Shown here one piece after another: positions 45,841 to 57,320 of a DNA stretch of 64,000 nucleotides; within the stretch, counting starts at the first letter, position 1; every line of letters begins with the position of its first letter. Origin of the DNA: Sequoia sempervirens (taxonomy: Eukaryota; Streptophyta; Pinopsida; Cupressales; Cupressaceae); assembly GCA_007258455.2 (NCBI GenBank), contig VDFB02358134.1, forward strand, positions 212,425,590 to 212,489,589, in the 5' to 3' direction. A model generated the notes under the pieces. That model did not search any database. It saw only the letters and a program-made list of their open reading frames with translations, and was not told the DNA's origin. The position numbers and the translations under genes were made by a program.

Positions 45841-46085
45841 AATGTATGTAGAGCAGCAGAGTGAACCTCTGTAGTTGAAGACTTTATTAGTCAGAAATGT
45901 GTAATGAAGTTGTAAATGGTCATGTCAGTGAGATAGCTTGATCATTGCAGTGAGGCATCTTGTAAACAGTCAGACATTTCATTAAGCTAGTGAGGCATTT
46001 TTGCGAGTGGTTTTTCATCCCGATGAGGGTTTTCCACTCATGAAATTCTTTGTGTTATGGTTATTTTGTAGATGCAATGATGATC
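45841..46085 (+). repeat. Diverged LTR fragment related to the LTR at 40001-41899
   Basis: Shares with about 41395-41690 the order GTGAACCTCT-TAGTTGAA-CTTTATT, repeated CAGTGAG-CAT units, and GAGTGGTTTTTCATCCC...GAGGGTTTTCCACTC. It is clearly homologous but much diverged and truncated on both sides. Confidence 0.6.
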
Positions 46086-46177
46086 TTGTTATTTCCTTAA
46101 TTTGTGTAGATGCATAAAATTAGGTCATATCTGATTAATCCTGACATTTAATTAAAAATTTATTATTTAATTAATTT

Positions 46178-46401
46178 TTCTAAAGTCTTCTGGGCGGGGG
46201 CCCTAGCTCAGTTGGCTAAGTAATTCCGTTGCGGCTCTGCTGGTCACGAGTTCTAGTCTCCCCCGTCCCGTGGTACCGGAGGGCGTGTCGCGCCAGCGCC
46301 GCCGGTCACGTTAAAAAGTTTACCAGGCGCACTGTAGTTTATAGGGGGTCGTGCTACCCGATTCCTGCAGTCTAAAAAAAAAAAAAATTCTAAAGTCTTC
46401 T
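46178..46401 (+). mobile_element. tRNA-derived SINE with 14-bp target site duplications
   Basis: Body 46192-46387 (196 bp). The 5' tRNA-like head has an A box TAGCTCAGTTGG at 46204-46215 and a B box-like GAGTTCTAGTCTC at 46248-46260. A GC-rich unique middle and a 3' A tail (about 14 A) follow. It is flanked by perfect direct repeats TTCTAAAGTCTTCT at 46178-46191 and 46388-46401. The head resembles tRNAs with a TAGCTCAGTTGG D-arm. Transcription would be by RNA polymerase III, and mobility depends on a LINE reverse transcriptase. Good preservation of the duplications suggests a fairly recent insertion. Confidence 0.92.
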
Positions 46402-47510
46402 ACATATGATTAAATTTAATTAATTTAATTATATTGTTCATTCAATTTATTCTTCTATCATGATTAAATAAATCAATTTTTATTTAATTATTTCAAATTC
46501 ATAGGTCCACTTGATTAATTAAATAAATACACTTTATTTATTTTAATTAATTATCACTTTTTGAATTTAATTAAGTCTTTTTGATTTAATTAAATTCAAA
46601 TATTTCTTTTCAAATCTTTTCAAATCTTTCTTCTAGTTAATTAAATATCTTATTTAATTAATTTCATTTACATACCATTTCTTACAAGTTTAATTAAATA
46701 TCTTTATTTAATTAAATATCTTCCATATCTTTTCAAAATCATGATTAAATATTCTATTTAATTATGAAATCTTCCATTATTCTTCAAATCTGGGGTAAAT
46801 ATTCTATTTTAAGAAAAAAAACCTCTGTGTCACCCTTAAATGAATAATTGAATTTAATAATTCATTATTTATCCTCTTCAAAATCTTTCCATAATCTCAC
46901 AAAAAGATGATTTTTTACAATTCATTTTTATCATCTTATCTTACCTCTTTTACAGAAAAGAAAAAAAAAATTGCTTTCTTCTTTCTTCTATTTTTCTTCA
47001 CTCTCATCCATCTTCAACCATTCGATTTGCCAGGAATTTTCACAATCGTTGATCATATCAGCCAATCAAAAGCTTTTGAAAAACTCTATAAATAGCACTG
47101 TCAATCCAAGAAATGGTTACAACACACATCAGAGGAATTAGAGATTAATTGCATTCTAGCATTATAACATTCTAGCATTATCATTATAGCTTTATTATTC
47201 ATAGCATCATCATAATCTTTCATTTTAGCAATCATGTTTAGCATTAGAGCAATCATGTCTTAGTATTACATGTACTTCATATTCAATCTCGTTCTCTAGG
47301 AGGACTGTTCGTTGAGCCTAGCACACAATCTAAGAGCCAGCTGGAATCAATGAAAATACTGCAGATAGAGGACAATAGGACGACATCGATAACAGGATAC
47401 TGAGTTTGCAATCTTTATTATTTTAATATTTTTTTTTTGATATAATGTCTTATTGGTGTGTTTGATTCATTTGTTTTTACATATTTAACGCTCACAAAAT
47501 CGATCACACA
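46402..47510 (+). repeat. 5' LTR (right part) of Tat-lineage Ty3/gypsy element
   Basis: Strongly TTAATTAAAT-rich U3, then CCAATCA at 47062 and the TATA box TATAAATA at 47087-47094. It ends ...GATCACACA just before the primer-binding site. The left boundary is unknown (probably about 46090-46145, with the SINE inside the LTR), because no second LTR is in the window to compare with. Confidence 0.65.
47087..47094 (+). promoter_or_regulatory. TATA box of Tat 5' LTR
   Basis: CTCTATAAATAGCAC, preceded by a CCAAT-like box 25 bp upstream; about 420 bp before the LTR end. Likely the start of the genomic element transcript. Confidence 0.6.
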
Positions 47511-47513
47511 TTA

Positions 47514-47531
47514 TTGGCGCCCACCATGGGG
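47514..47531 (+). other. Primer-binding site region of Tat element
   Basis: TTGGCGCCCACCATGGGG directly follows the LTR end. TGGCGCC sites are usual for Tat/Athila gypsy elements, which use tRNAs other than iMet. The exact tRNA cannot be assigned here. Confidence 0.7.
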
Positions 47532-49560
47532 CATTTCCCCGTTTTTAATATTTATCTGTAGGTTTTCTGACAGGATTTCATGTTCTGGAATTTGGATTTT
47601 CAACAAAATTTTCCGCTTTAGCGCATACAAGGATTTCTGAAGCGCATCCGCAGGTTTTTAAAGTTCATCTATGGTGTCTTTCAGCACTTTTGCAGGTACT
47701 TCGATGCATCTAGGAACTATTTAGGCACATCCAGGAACTGTTTTGGCACATTTACGGGACAAAATGGCACATATACCCGACTTAGTTTGTTAAAAATTTC
47801 TGAAAAACAAAAAAAAGACATTTAGCTGTATTCTGTTTTAGCGCATATAGGATTTTATATAGTGCATTTGGGACTTTCTGTAGCGCATTTACGATCTGTT
47901 TTGGCGCATTAACTTCTTTTTGTTGTGCATATAGGGGATCTTTTGGTGCATATAGGTTGTAACTAAATAGGTTTTTGAGTCTGATGCCTTCCGCAGACAA
48001 AACCTTTTTCTGGCTTAAAAAGAACCAATCTAGGATAGTCACAGCTGGTTTTAAAAGGAAGCAACCCTAGGATAGACATGGATTTAAAATAAATCAATCT
48101 AGGATAGTCACCACACATTGATTTTGCAGTTAAAATGAATCCCATGCTTTCTGTGAAGCAACATCTTCACGTAGTTTAGATCATTGTGATTTGGGTTTTA
48201 AAAAGAATAGTGTCTATTGTGTTTGTGGCAATAGGTCTATGCTCTCCCCTTAACTGGGTGACCAGAATACCAAACTTTCCTTTTACATTCATGCAATTTT
48301 ACTGCTTTATTACATCTTGTAGAAGGCCTGCTCTTGTGGGAAAAAGTACTCACCCAAGAGGAACAACTCAAGTGGGTTCAAGCCAAAGCCAGGCTATTCC
48401 GCCCCACTATAAAATTTAAAGAAAATTAGGGGAAATCTTTTTTTTCCGGTAGTGTGCAAGATAACCATCCCCAAAGCCTTTGTTCTAAAGGTTGGGATGT
48501 CTCCTGAGGGATTTTATTATTGTGCACCGAATGGAAACCCTTACTACGAAACTAGTGTAGTATCCAGTCGAAGTCAGTTTCCAAACATCATAATAATCAC
48601 AGTGCAAGGGGAGGGAAGAATCTGCCCCCAAGATACTCACCATATAACTGCCAAGGACCATTTTCTCAAGGGATCTAGTATCCACTTCTGTCACTCTGAG
48701 TATGCACCTGGAAAAGACAAAAACACGGGTGCCCCTTCGGGGGTGACACGGCTGTGTGAGTCGACGCAGTTCTAAGATGTGAGTTGTTGATTATTATGAT
48801 GACCTACCTGAGTACTAAGAGTGAGTTTGCTTGAATTGTTTGTCATGTGTAAAACCTATGAAAACACTTTTTGAGAGACATTTTTGAAACATACACTTGA
48901 TGTTTAGTATAGGATTTAAAAAACAACTATTTTCAGAGTGTTTGTTGTGTTTTCAATCACACTAATTCAGATAAACGATCATCCAAAATGAACATGTCAA
49001 ATTTTAGTTGAAATTGCTCATAAACTGTTCAGAAAATTACCTTGGAAAAACTGTTTTAGTGCATCTAGGGTATATTCTAGCACATAAGAGGTCTGTTCTA
49101 GTGCACTCACTAGTTAATTTAGTACTTTTAGGGTCTGTTTTAGCACATTGAGTCTTTTAGCACATACGCTGGCTATTCTGAAAATAAAACTTTTCGGTCA
49201 CTGTCACAACATTTTTTCTGTAGCGCATATAGGATATAGAGTAGCGCATTTGAGACATATTGAAGCACGTTTGACCATTTCTCTGGCGCATATCCCTATT
49301 TATGAAGCGCATATAGGCAACAGAAAAGCGCATCCATCATTTTTCCCAAATCATTGTTTTTGACAGATCTGAGTTTATAGCATTCTCGGTTCAGTAACGT
49401 ATCAACATTTTCTCTCATGCTTAGGGAGTGGAAATCTACCAAGTTTGTCAAGAAGTCAATTGCCAATAGGATTAGGAAACCCAAGAAACCTCTAAGTTAC
49501 ATGAAAATCTTACAATGAAGGAATTTTTTATACAAGAGTCTAAATGTCTTGCTCCATTAT
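47532..49560 (+). other. Leader with repeated AGCGCATATAGG-type motif
   Basis: Two-kilobase untranslated leader between PBS and gag. The degenerate motif (A/G)GCGCAT(A/C)(T/C)(A/G)GG recurs irregularly, for example at 47631, 47642, 47841, 47883, 47904, 49223, 49243, 49286, 49307 and 49328, in two clusters. Between them lies a 107-codon open frame (48452-48775) that matches nothing I know. The same motif returns inverted at 62400-62700. Confidence 0.6.
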
Positions 49561-51898
49561 CACAAATTTCTCCATACATACCAAAATTTTGTCAGAGGAT
49601 TTACTGACGAATACGTTGTGGACCCTCTAGATTCACGAGCCTATTTTCAAAGAAGAGCCCTCTCTCAATGACACAATCATAATCAGGCTCTTGATTTCAA
49701 CTATATACCACAACCTTCTATTGAATATTCAACACATCCTAGTCAAATACTTTAGTGAGTTGAAATAGGCTATTTGATATATTGATCATTCTTCGAAAAC
49801 AAGGATCAAATCTTACAAGTGCACCTTCCATCACAAACTTCTAAATTCTTGGTTCAACTTCTCCCAACAGGATTCTGATATCCTTTATCATTGGAAGCCA
49901 CAACCATGAATTAGGAAACATAGTTTTGATCATATCAAAAGATTTTCATCTTATCAAATTAAAGCATCATCATTGATTGCACTCATCAAATTATGATCTA
50001 AGTTTAGGAGAACATCTTGAAATCATATGCCTGTTTTTACATGATTGCAATACAATAAACTGAAGGAAGATATTCAACAAGAAGATCATACCTCAACAAC
50101 TCAAGAAGAAGGTGATCCCCTTTATAGTGTGAGTCGAAATCCCCTTTTTGAAGACAATATGGCCGAAGGAGCAAAGGATCCATTTACTTCCAACAGGGAT
50201 CTAAGAAAAACCCCTGAGAATAGTGATGATGAACAAGAAAAATAATGTCACCTTAAAGAATCCGAACAAGATCCTAAATTTCTCAATGTAGTAGAAAAGA
50301 TCTTAGCATGTGACAAACAAAAATATTTCCTATATCTGGCCAACAAAGGAGCTAAATTGCCTCATGATTTTGATACTGAGAATATAAAGAGTAATCCTGA
50401 TGAAACACTGTTATCTGATCTTAGTGCCTTGACTCAACATGTTAAAACATTAGAAGGGAAAATTAAAGATCTACAAGGGGGAGCCACAACAAATACATAC
50501 GCTCTTGATGATATCTGTCCATATCCTTTTGATCGACGTCTCAACATGATCTCGTTTCCTAAACATTGGGAAATTCCAAACTTTGATTGTTATAACGGGA
50601 AATCAGATCCCATTGACCATATTAGAGACTTTCAAAACATGACTTTAGAATTCACTCATGAGGATACATACTTAATGTGGTTGTTCCCACGAAGTCTTGG
50701 AGGCCAATCTATGGAATGGTTATCAAAAATCACACCGCCTATCAAAACATTTGAGGAATTGATCAACGAGTTCATCTCACAATATTCCTATAGCATACAA
50801 CACCAAATAACCATGATTGATCTATGCAAGGCTAAGAAAAAACCTGGTGAACCATTTATCACATTTCTTCAAAGATGGAGAAGATTGTTCGCTAGATATC
50901 CACGTCATGTTCTTGAAAAGGAAAAGATCACTACATTCATAAATAGCTTGGATCAAGAGATGATTTATCGCCTAAATCTTCTTTGTCCTCCCTCTTTTTA
51001 GAAAATGATTCAAAATGAAATCACAATTGAAAGTTCATTAGTCCAGAGGGGAATAATCAAACTTGATAGAGACAATCCTAGCTCATCAAATCACGACAAT
51101 GACAAATCAAAGTTTTGGACTCACAACAAGAATGTGGTGAATGATGGTGTTGTAGATGCACATCATGTCTCACCTAAGCCAGTTGTTCTTAGTGTTCCTC
51201 GCAACAACAACTACAACAATGTCAACTCGGTTACAAATTAGGGAAACAATCCTCCTCCTCCAAGGAATAACCAAAATCCAACTTTTTTTCCAAATCAAAG
51301 TAATACCAACAACCAAGGGTATCATGGAAACAACAACAATAACACCTTAGAAAATAACACAAATCCACAGTGATCTTCATTTTTTTCCAACAGAAGAACT
51401 TTTACTCCATTGGGGCAATCTCTGGAATATGCCCTTAAAGACTTGATGGCAAAGAACGTTATTACCCTACCGCCTCAACATAACTTTGAACCTAGTGTGA
51501 AGCTACCATCATGGAATGATGCATACTATTGTGAATATCATAGATGTAAAGGCCATCGTACGAATAATTTCCAAGCCTTGAAGAACGCTATTCAAGATTT
51601 AATTGACAAAGACATTGTCACAATAGAAGGGAACCAACAATCAAATGAAGACCACCGATCATTTCGAAATCCTTTGCCCAACTATCAACAGGGTGAGTCT
51701 TCTGGAAAGAATGTGAATCATATCGATGAGCATATAATCAATCATATCTACACTAATGACAAGCAGGTTAATTTTATAAAAGTCAAAGAGAAAGTGGAGT
51801 ATCGAGAAGTTAACGTAACAACAAGGGCACAAGCTAAAGTTGTCCTCAAAAGGTGCTCCTTCAAAATCCATTGTGCCACTGCCTCAACATCGATATGA
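49561..51898 (+). pseudogene. Tat gag, one frame with stops
   Basis: A single forward frame can be followed. Decayed N-terminal pieces (DEYVVDPLDSRAYFQRRALSQ at about 49600) precede open blocks 50045-50245, 50357-51001, 51005-51241 and 51410-51898. The capsid-like core is ISFPKHWEIPNFDCYNGKSD, DPIDHIRDFQNM, GGQSMEWLSKI, TFEELINEFISQY and KPGEPFITFLQRW. A C-terminal CEYHRCKGHRTNN box (about 51532-51570) stands where Tat gag has its zinc-binding site. Stops separating the blocks fit CAA/CAG-to-TAA/TAG or TGG-to-TGA changes. A one-base shift at about 51845-51860 separates it from pol. Confidence 0.85.
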
Positions 51899-52142
51899 TT
51901 TAATCAATCAACTTGGAAAAACTTTTGCTCAGATCTCTATTTTGGAACTTCTGAAGATTTCCCCAGTGCATAAAGAAATTCTAGACAAATCCCTAATTGA
52001 AACAACTATATCCGATGATCTGAATATAGATCAATTTCAAGCCATGGTGGGACATTTGTCCTCACCCACATGCCTTTCATGCTCTGAAAAAGATGATGTT
52101 TCCATGACTCATCCCCATAATTCATCATTATAATTAGAAGTC

Positions 52143-52478
52143 ATGGTCCATAAGTTTCGTGTCAAAGGTGTACTAATAGATGGAGGTGCTGGTTTAAACA
52201 TATGTACCATGAAATTCATTCGGGCTTTAGGATTTTCTGAAGATTGCATTGATCCCAGAAGAAAGATTACTATCAAATCCTATGATGATGAGGAAAGAGC
52301 ATCCAAAGGTTTAATCATACTACCAATCAGAGTGGGACCTGTCATCAAAAATACTTTCTGTCAAGTATTAGACCGTGATCTCACATACAACATCTTGTTG
52401 GGTCGTCCTTGGATCCACAAAATGCAAGTTGTACCATCTACATATCATCAGTTTCTTAAGTTTCCTTATGACAGATAG
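52143..52478 (+). pseudogene. Tat aspartic protease
   Basis: The polyprotein resumes in the next frame (from 51840, APSKSIVPLPQHRYDLINQL). Protease active site VLIDGGAGLNICT at about 52168-52206, then YNILLGRPWIHKMQVVPSTY and HQFLKFPYDR, a segment typical of Tat proteases. The protease would cut the gag-pol polyprotein. A stop after HNSSL (about 52131) and another at 52476 interrupt the frame. Confidence 0.85.
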
Positions 52479-52727
52479 GATATCACGATATCAATTGATA
52501 ATTCTCACAGTCAAACTTGTGCTAACATCAAAGCTATTCAAGACACTTTGGTTCCTAACAATTGAGAAGCGCCTACTAGTACTTCTCCAACAGTGGATAC
52601 AAAAATAAAATAGCTAACCAAAAGCTTTGACAAGCAATTACAGTTCAAGGATAATGGAGTAGGAAAATATTCTCTCTGTCTGGCTAATCTTCATACGTCA
52701 CCTCGGTCACATGGACAACCTTCTATC

Positions 52728-53321
52728 ATGCAACATCAGATATCAGTAGCATCAACATCAACACAATCACTAATAGAACCAATCACAAAGTTCAATGGGA
52801 AATTTATCAAGGAAAAATTCCTGATGGAAGATCTTGAGGATAGCGAAATGCTCAAATGGCTCTATAGAGATGAAGATGAAAATGAAACAATTCTCAATAT
52901 CAAGTTACCAACTGAGAAATATGGTAAAGGATATTCAATCATGCAAAAGATGGGCTATGAGGGTAATGGTCCTATCAGAAAAAGAAAAGGAGTAGTTGAG
53001 CCTATTGATCCTCCAGGACTTGTGGAAAAAGATAAAACAGGATTAGGCTATGATACTAGCTCAAAAGAAACAACATCCCAACAACTGAATGATACTGTAC
53101 TCACATTGCAAGAAAATTTCGATCCAAGGGAAGCATGCTTGACAATAGTTCAGAATTTCATCGATAATAACTTTGACACAGAATCTAGAGAATACGAATG
53201 GGATACCATCCATAATGATGAATTATGGAGGGACAAACAGGTTGATGTAATACAAAAGTATACGCCTACTCTAATCAAAGGAGAAGGTTCGGGGACCCAA
53301 CCACAAGAATCTGAACTATAG
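52728..53321 (+). pseudogene. G-patch-like domain between protease and RT
   Basis: In the pol frame. Residues ~66-108 (about 52923-53051) read GKGYSIMQKMGYEGNGPIRKRKG... EPI...TGLGYD. The GY-I-KMGY-G-G spacing and terminal GLGY are those of G-patch domains, which bind RNA helicases or nucleic acid and also follow the protease in some retroviruses. An acidic LEDSEMLKWLYRDEDE stretch precedes it. After it come an unassigned linker (WDTIHNDELWRDKQVD) and a further linker at 53433-53816 with a CPGDF-like DCSTGDF box. The role in this element is inferred. Confidence 0.6.
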
Positions 53322-53825
53322 TGCAACTATGATTCTAGTGATACCAAGTCAGATTTACTCGAACAAGACTATCGTGAGGACAATACCATCATTAATCTAC
53401 CTCATACCTCGGATCCTATAGACACCTTCGTTATGACCATAACCATAGCTGATTTCACACAACCTAATGACCCGCTACCACTAATACATCTCGATCTCAT
53501 TGATTGGGATCTATCTAAACTGCTTGATATACCTATGTTCCCAACCGACAGATCTATCATAAACTTCCTTTCTGCAGATGATGTAAATGATTGTTCCACT
53601 GGAGATTTTCGGCATGAGATCCTTAGTCAGGAGAGTGTCAAGTTTCCTAGCTGCAAAAATAAAATAAAAAAAGAAAGATCTAATGGTGAAAACCAGAATC
53701 TGGCAGTATTAGATCAAACAAAAGATAAAACAAAGAGTGTATCAGATGGTGAAAACCTTTTTAAGGCACCAAATGATGGGATGCTTGACACTCTCCCGGA
53801 GCACTATCATGAGTGATCGCCTATC

Positions 53826-54602
53826 TTGATTGAGCCTACAAAAGCAGTTAATCTTGAAACTACAAAGAAACCAAGGATTCTACAGTTGGTTGCATCAATG
53901 ATAGATAAAGAAGTACCTAAGTTCATGGAATTTCTTAGAGAATATCAAGTAAACTTTTCCTGGTCTTATGCAGACATGCCAGGTCTTGATCCTGATCTTA
54001 TAATGCATCACTTGTCCATTAAATCAAGAGTAAAACCTGTGAAACAAAAACTTAGAAAGATGCATCCTCATGTGGAACTACTAGTTAAAGAAGAACTTAA
54101 GAAACTCCTTGATGTGGGATTTATAAGATCAATCAACTATGCAGAATGGATTTCCAACATAGTTCATGTATCCAAGCCTGAAAAAAGTGTTAGAGTATGC
54201 ATAGATTTCAGATATCTTAATCAGGCATGTCCTAAGGATGATTTTCCTCTTCCAAGCATTGATACTATAGTTGATCTGACGGCTTGCCATTCCATGTATT
54301 CACTAATGGATGATTTTTTTGGTTATAACCAAATCAAGATTGCACCTCAATACTAGGACAAAACAACTTTCACATGTCCCTAGGGGACTTGCTGTTGGAA
54401 CGTCATGCCTTTCAGTTTAAAGAATGTTGGGGCTACATATCAAAGAGCTATGACTACAATTTTTCATGACATGATGCACACATTCATGGAAGATTATGTC
54501 AATGAAATACTAGAAAAATCATACACAAGAGAAGGAAATCTCGAGATAATTATCCAAAATATTTGCAAGGTTGGAAAAGTTCAAAGTTCACCTCAACCCT
54601 AA
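53826..54602 (+). pseudogene. Tat reverse transcriptase, catalytic box lost
   Basis: Recognisable throughout: MHHLSIKSRVKPVKQKLRKM, VRVCIDFRYLNQACPKDDFP, PLPSIDTIVDLTACH and LMDDFFGYNQIKIAP (first catalytic Asp region). Two stops follow (54355-54357 and about 54384, TGG to TAG), then MPFSLKNVGATYQRAMT and the catalytic box at 54495-54506, YVNE instead of YVDD. Both aspartates are replaced, so no polymerase activity is possible. A frame change at about 54560 leads into the thumb/RNase H part. Confidence 0.88.
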
Positions 54603-55190
54603 GAAATGTGTTTTCAGAGTCACATCTAGAAAACTCTTGGGATACATAGTTTCAGCAAAAGGAATTGAAGTAGATCCCGCCAAGGTGCAAGAAATCATAG
54701 AAATGCCTCCACCAAGGAATATTAGTCAGTTGAGATCCCTACAGGGACGACTCCAATCTATACGAAGATTCATTGCACAACTAGTAGATAAATGTCTACC
54801 TTTCACACATCTACTACATAAGAATGTTCCTTTCAAATGGGATGATAAGTGTGAAATTGCCTTTCAACAAATCAAGCAGTATTTAATGAACCCACCAGTT
54901 CTGATACCACCAAATCCAAACAAACCACTCATCTTATACACTGCTGCCATAGTGATGTCCTTGGGGGAATTGTTAGCACAAGAAGACTCTACAGGAAAAG
55001 AACATGCAATCTATTATATTAGCCAAACATTAACAGGTCATGAACTCAACTACACTTTCATCGAGAAGGCTTGTCTAGCAGTGGTCTTTGCTTCACAAAA
55101 TTTTTGACACTACATGTTAACTCATACAGTTAATCTTGTTGCAAAGATTGATCCACTCAAATATTTGTTAAGGCCACATTAACAGGAAGA
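54571..55190 (+). pseudogene. Tat RT thumb and first (retroviral-type) RNase H
   Basis: KVHLNPKKCVFRVTSRKLLG, GIEVDPAKVQEIIEMPPP, LRSLQGRLQSIRRFIAQL and FKWDDKCEIAFQQIKQYL, then RNase H-like LILYTAAIVMSLGELLAQED, AIYYISQTLTGHELNYT and EKACLAVVFA. The place of the first acidic residue is not kept. In the Tat lineage this first RNase H is known to degenerate after a second RNase H was gained. The frame ends with a stop at 55107, and a shift lies near 55180. Confidence 0.85.
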
Positions 55191-55205
55191 TTAGAAAAAT
55201 GGGTC

Positions 55206-55862
55206 ATGATCTTAAGCGAATTTGATATTCATTATATTGATCGCAAAGAAATCAAAGGACAAGTTATTGCTGACCAACTAGCTGAAGCACCCCTACAAGC
55301 AGAACATCCCATGCACATTGAATTTCCAGAAGCTAATGTCTTCACGGAAGAATCAAAGCAACCTTGGTCATTATATTTTGATGGCTCATTTACTCAACAT
55401 GGATCAGGGGCGGGCATACTCTTTGTCACCCCTCAAGGAAATACCATTCCTCGGTCATATCGACTAATGTTTCCATGTACTAATAACATAGCCGAATATG
55501 AAGCTTTAATCACTGGACTCAAAATAGCATTGGAATGGAGAATCACAGAATTACAAGTCTATGGTGACTCACAGTTAGTCATTAACCAAATAAATGACAA
55601 CTATCAAACCAAAGATGACAAATTGTTGCCATATAAGAAAATGGTTGATGATTTCAAGAAATACTTTGTAGACATCAAGTTCATTCAAATTCCAAGGCTT
55701 GATAACAAGGCAGCTGACACTATGGCCACAATCTCCTCATTGTTACAGCTCCCAGAAACTCAGGCTCGCTATGAATTTCTAGTGGAACAATCATTTATGC
55801 CTGCCTATGACACACCTGAAAGCCAAATCATTTGCCACTTAGTAGGATCCGATTCACCTTGA
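55206..55862 (+). CDS. Second, archaeal-type RNase H (aRNH) of Tat element
   Basis: A 218-codon open frame of the RVT_3 type. Catalytic acids are all present: Asp in WSLYFDGSFTQHGSGAG, Glu in TNNIAEYEALITGL, Asp in LQVYGDSQLVINQIND and Asp in RLDNKAADTMATISS. The N-terminal ILSEFDIHYIDRKEIKGQVI is the usual link from the first RNase H. Two RNase H domains in tandem define the Tat clade of plant Ty3/gypsy elements. It is the best preserved part of pol and ends at a TGA (55860-55862) that replaces a TGG. Confidence 0.9.
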   Translation: MILSEFDIHYIDRKEIKGQVIADQLAEAPLQAEHPMHIEFPEANVFTEESKQPWSLYFDGSFTQHGSGAGILFVTPQGNTIPRSYRLMFPCTNNIAEYEALITGLKIALEWRITELQVYGDSQLVINQINDNYQTKDDKLLPYKKMVDDFKKYFVDIKFIQIPRLDNKAADTMATISSLLQLPETQARYEFLVEQSFMPAYDTPESQIICHLVGSDSP

Positions 55863-57119
55863 TATGGCAAGATTTATGCCTACCTAAAGGATGACATCTT
55901 ACCACTTGACTTATCACGTAATCAAAAGCGCAACTTTATCCGCCAATCTTCTCGCTATACCCTTATCGCTGACACTCTCTATCACCGCGGTCTTGATGGT
56001 ACTTTACTTCGATGTCTTGAACATGTCGAATCTGATAAGGCTTTACAAGAAGTTCATGGTGGCATTTTTGGCACTCATTCAAGTGGACTAACCTTATCCA
56101 ATAAATTGATTAGAATGGGTTACTACTGACCTACAATGGAGAGGGAATCATTCACTTTTGTAACGAAGTGCTCTAAATGTCAGATACATGGAAATCTCAT
56201 TCATGCACTAGCACAGGAACTACAACCGTTTGTACCAACCTGGCCATTCTCTCAATGGGGGCTGGATTTAGTTGGCAAGATTCATCCTTCATCCTCAAAC
56301 AGACACAAGTTCATCATCACAGTGACAGAGTATTTTACTAAGTGGATTCAGGCAGTCCCTCTCACTAAGGTCACCGGCAAACAAATCTCATCATTCATAC
56401 TCAACTATCTCATTTTTCAATATGGCATTCCCAACTCCATCATCACAAATAATGGACGGCCATTCAAGAATCAAGATGTTGACGAACTTTGTGAGAGATT
56501 CCATATTCAACACAGATACTCAACACCTTATTATCCACAAGGGAATGGCCAAGTAGAGGCCTCAAATAAAACAATATTGAAAATTTTAAAGAAGACTGTG
56601 AATGATGCAGAGATTCAAGATTGGCACATTCAACTTAATCCCACATTATGGGCCTACCGAACTAGTATCTGAACACCAACAGGAGCAACGCCATTTGCTC
56701 TTGTCTATGGAGCAGAAGCCATTTTACCACTAGAAGTTGAGATTCCATCACTCAGAGTATCTTTGAAAAGTCTAATCATAGACGATGAATACAGAGTTTC
56801 CTGATTGCAAGAACTAGAACTTCTTGATGAAAAGAGACAATGAGCAGCTGATCATTTAAAAGCATATCAACAAATGATGTCTCGCAGCTATAATCACAGA
56901 GTCAAAATGTGTACCTTTTAGGTTGGTGATCTTGTTCTAAAAGAGAACCCACGCAATCAGCAGGATAGAGAGAAGAAAGGAAAGTTTGAACCTAATTGGT
57001 TGAGTCTATACGTGGTCATAGAAGTATATGGTTTAGGAGCATACAAGTTGTCAACGCCAGAAGGGGACCTGTTTGACGAACCCATCAACAGCATGCACCT
57101 GAAAGAGTATTATGTCTGA
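55863..57119 (+). pseudogene. Tat integrase, catalytic Asp lost
   Basis: One frame with several stops. Zinc domain: VHGGIFGTHSSG, then CSKCQIHGN, split by TGG-to-TGA at about 56127. Core (open 56136-56672): WGLDLVGKI with the first Asp, EYFTKWIQAVPLTKV, SIITNNGRPF where the second catalytic Asp is Asn, and GNGQVEASNKT with the Glu. The C-terminal part (DLVLKENPRNQQ, KFEPNWLSLYVVIEVYGLGAY, INSMHLKEYYV) lies behind further stops and ends at TGA 57117-57119. The Asp-to-Asn change alone would abolish strand transfer. Confidence 0.88.
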
Positions 57120-57130
57120 AGCAGTTAAAA

Positions 57131-57320
57131 CATCAGAAAAAGTCCTAAAAAAAATACAAAAACATCAGAAAAAGTCTTGAAAAAAAAATACAAAAACATT
57201 AGAAAAAGTCCTAAAAAAAATACAAAAACATCAGAAAAAGTCCTTAAAAAAAATACAAAAACATCATAAAAAGTCCTAAAGAAATACAAAAACATCAGAA
57301 AAAGTCCTAAAAAAATGGTT
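57131..57320 (+). repeat. Tandem repeat, ~32-bp unit, six copies
   Basis: CATCAGAAAAAGTCCT followed by A-runs and ATACAAAAA restarts at 57131, 57163, 57197, 57229, 57262 and 57293. It lies 12 bp after the integrase stop. Short tandem arrays in the 3' region are known for Tat/Ogre elements. Confidence 0.85.

Noticed and set aside
46204..46260. Possible functional tRNA gene
   Set aside because: The A-box and B-box are those of a SINE head: no complete cloverleaf is evident, and the unit has a long GC body, an A tail and target duplications.
51840..51898. Programmed frameshift between Tat gag and pol
   Set aside because: The overlap looks like a one-base indel in a decayed copy: the same protein segment continues across it, and no slippery site with structure is apparent.
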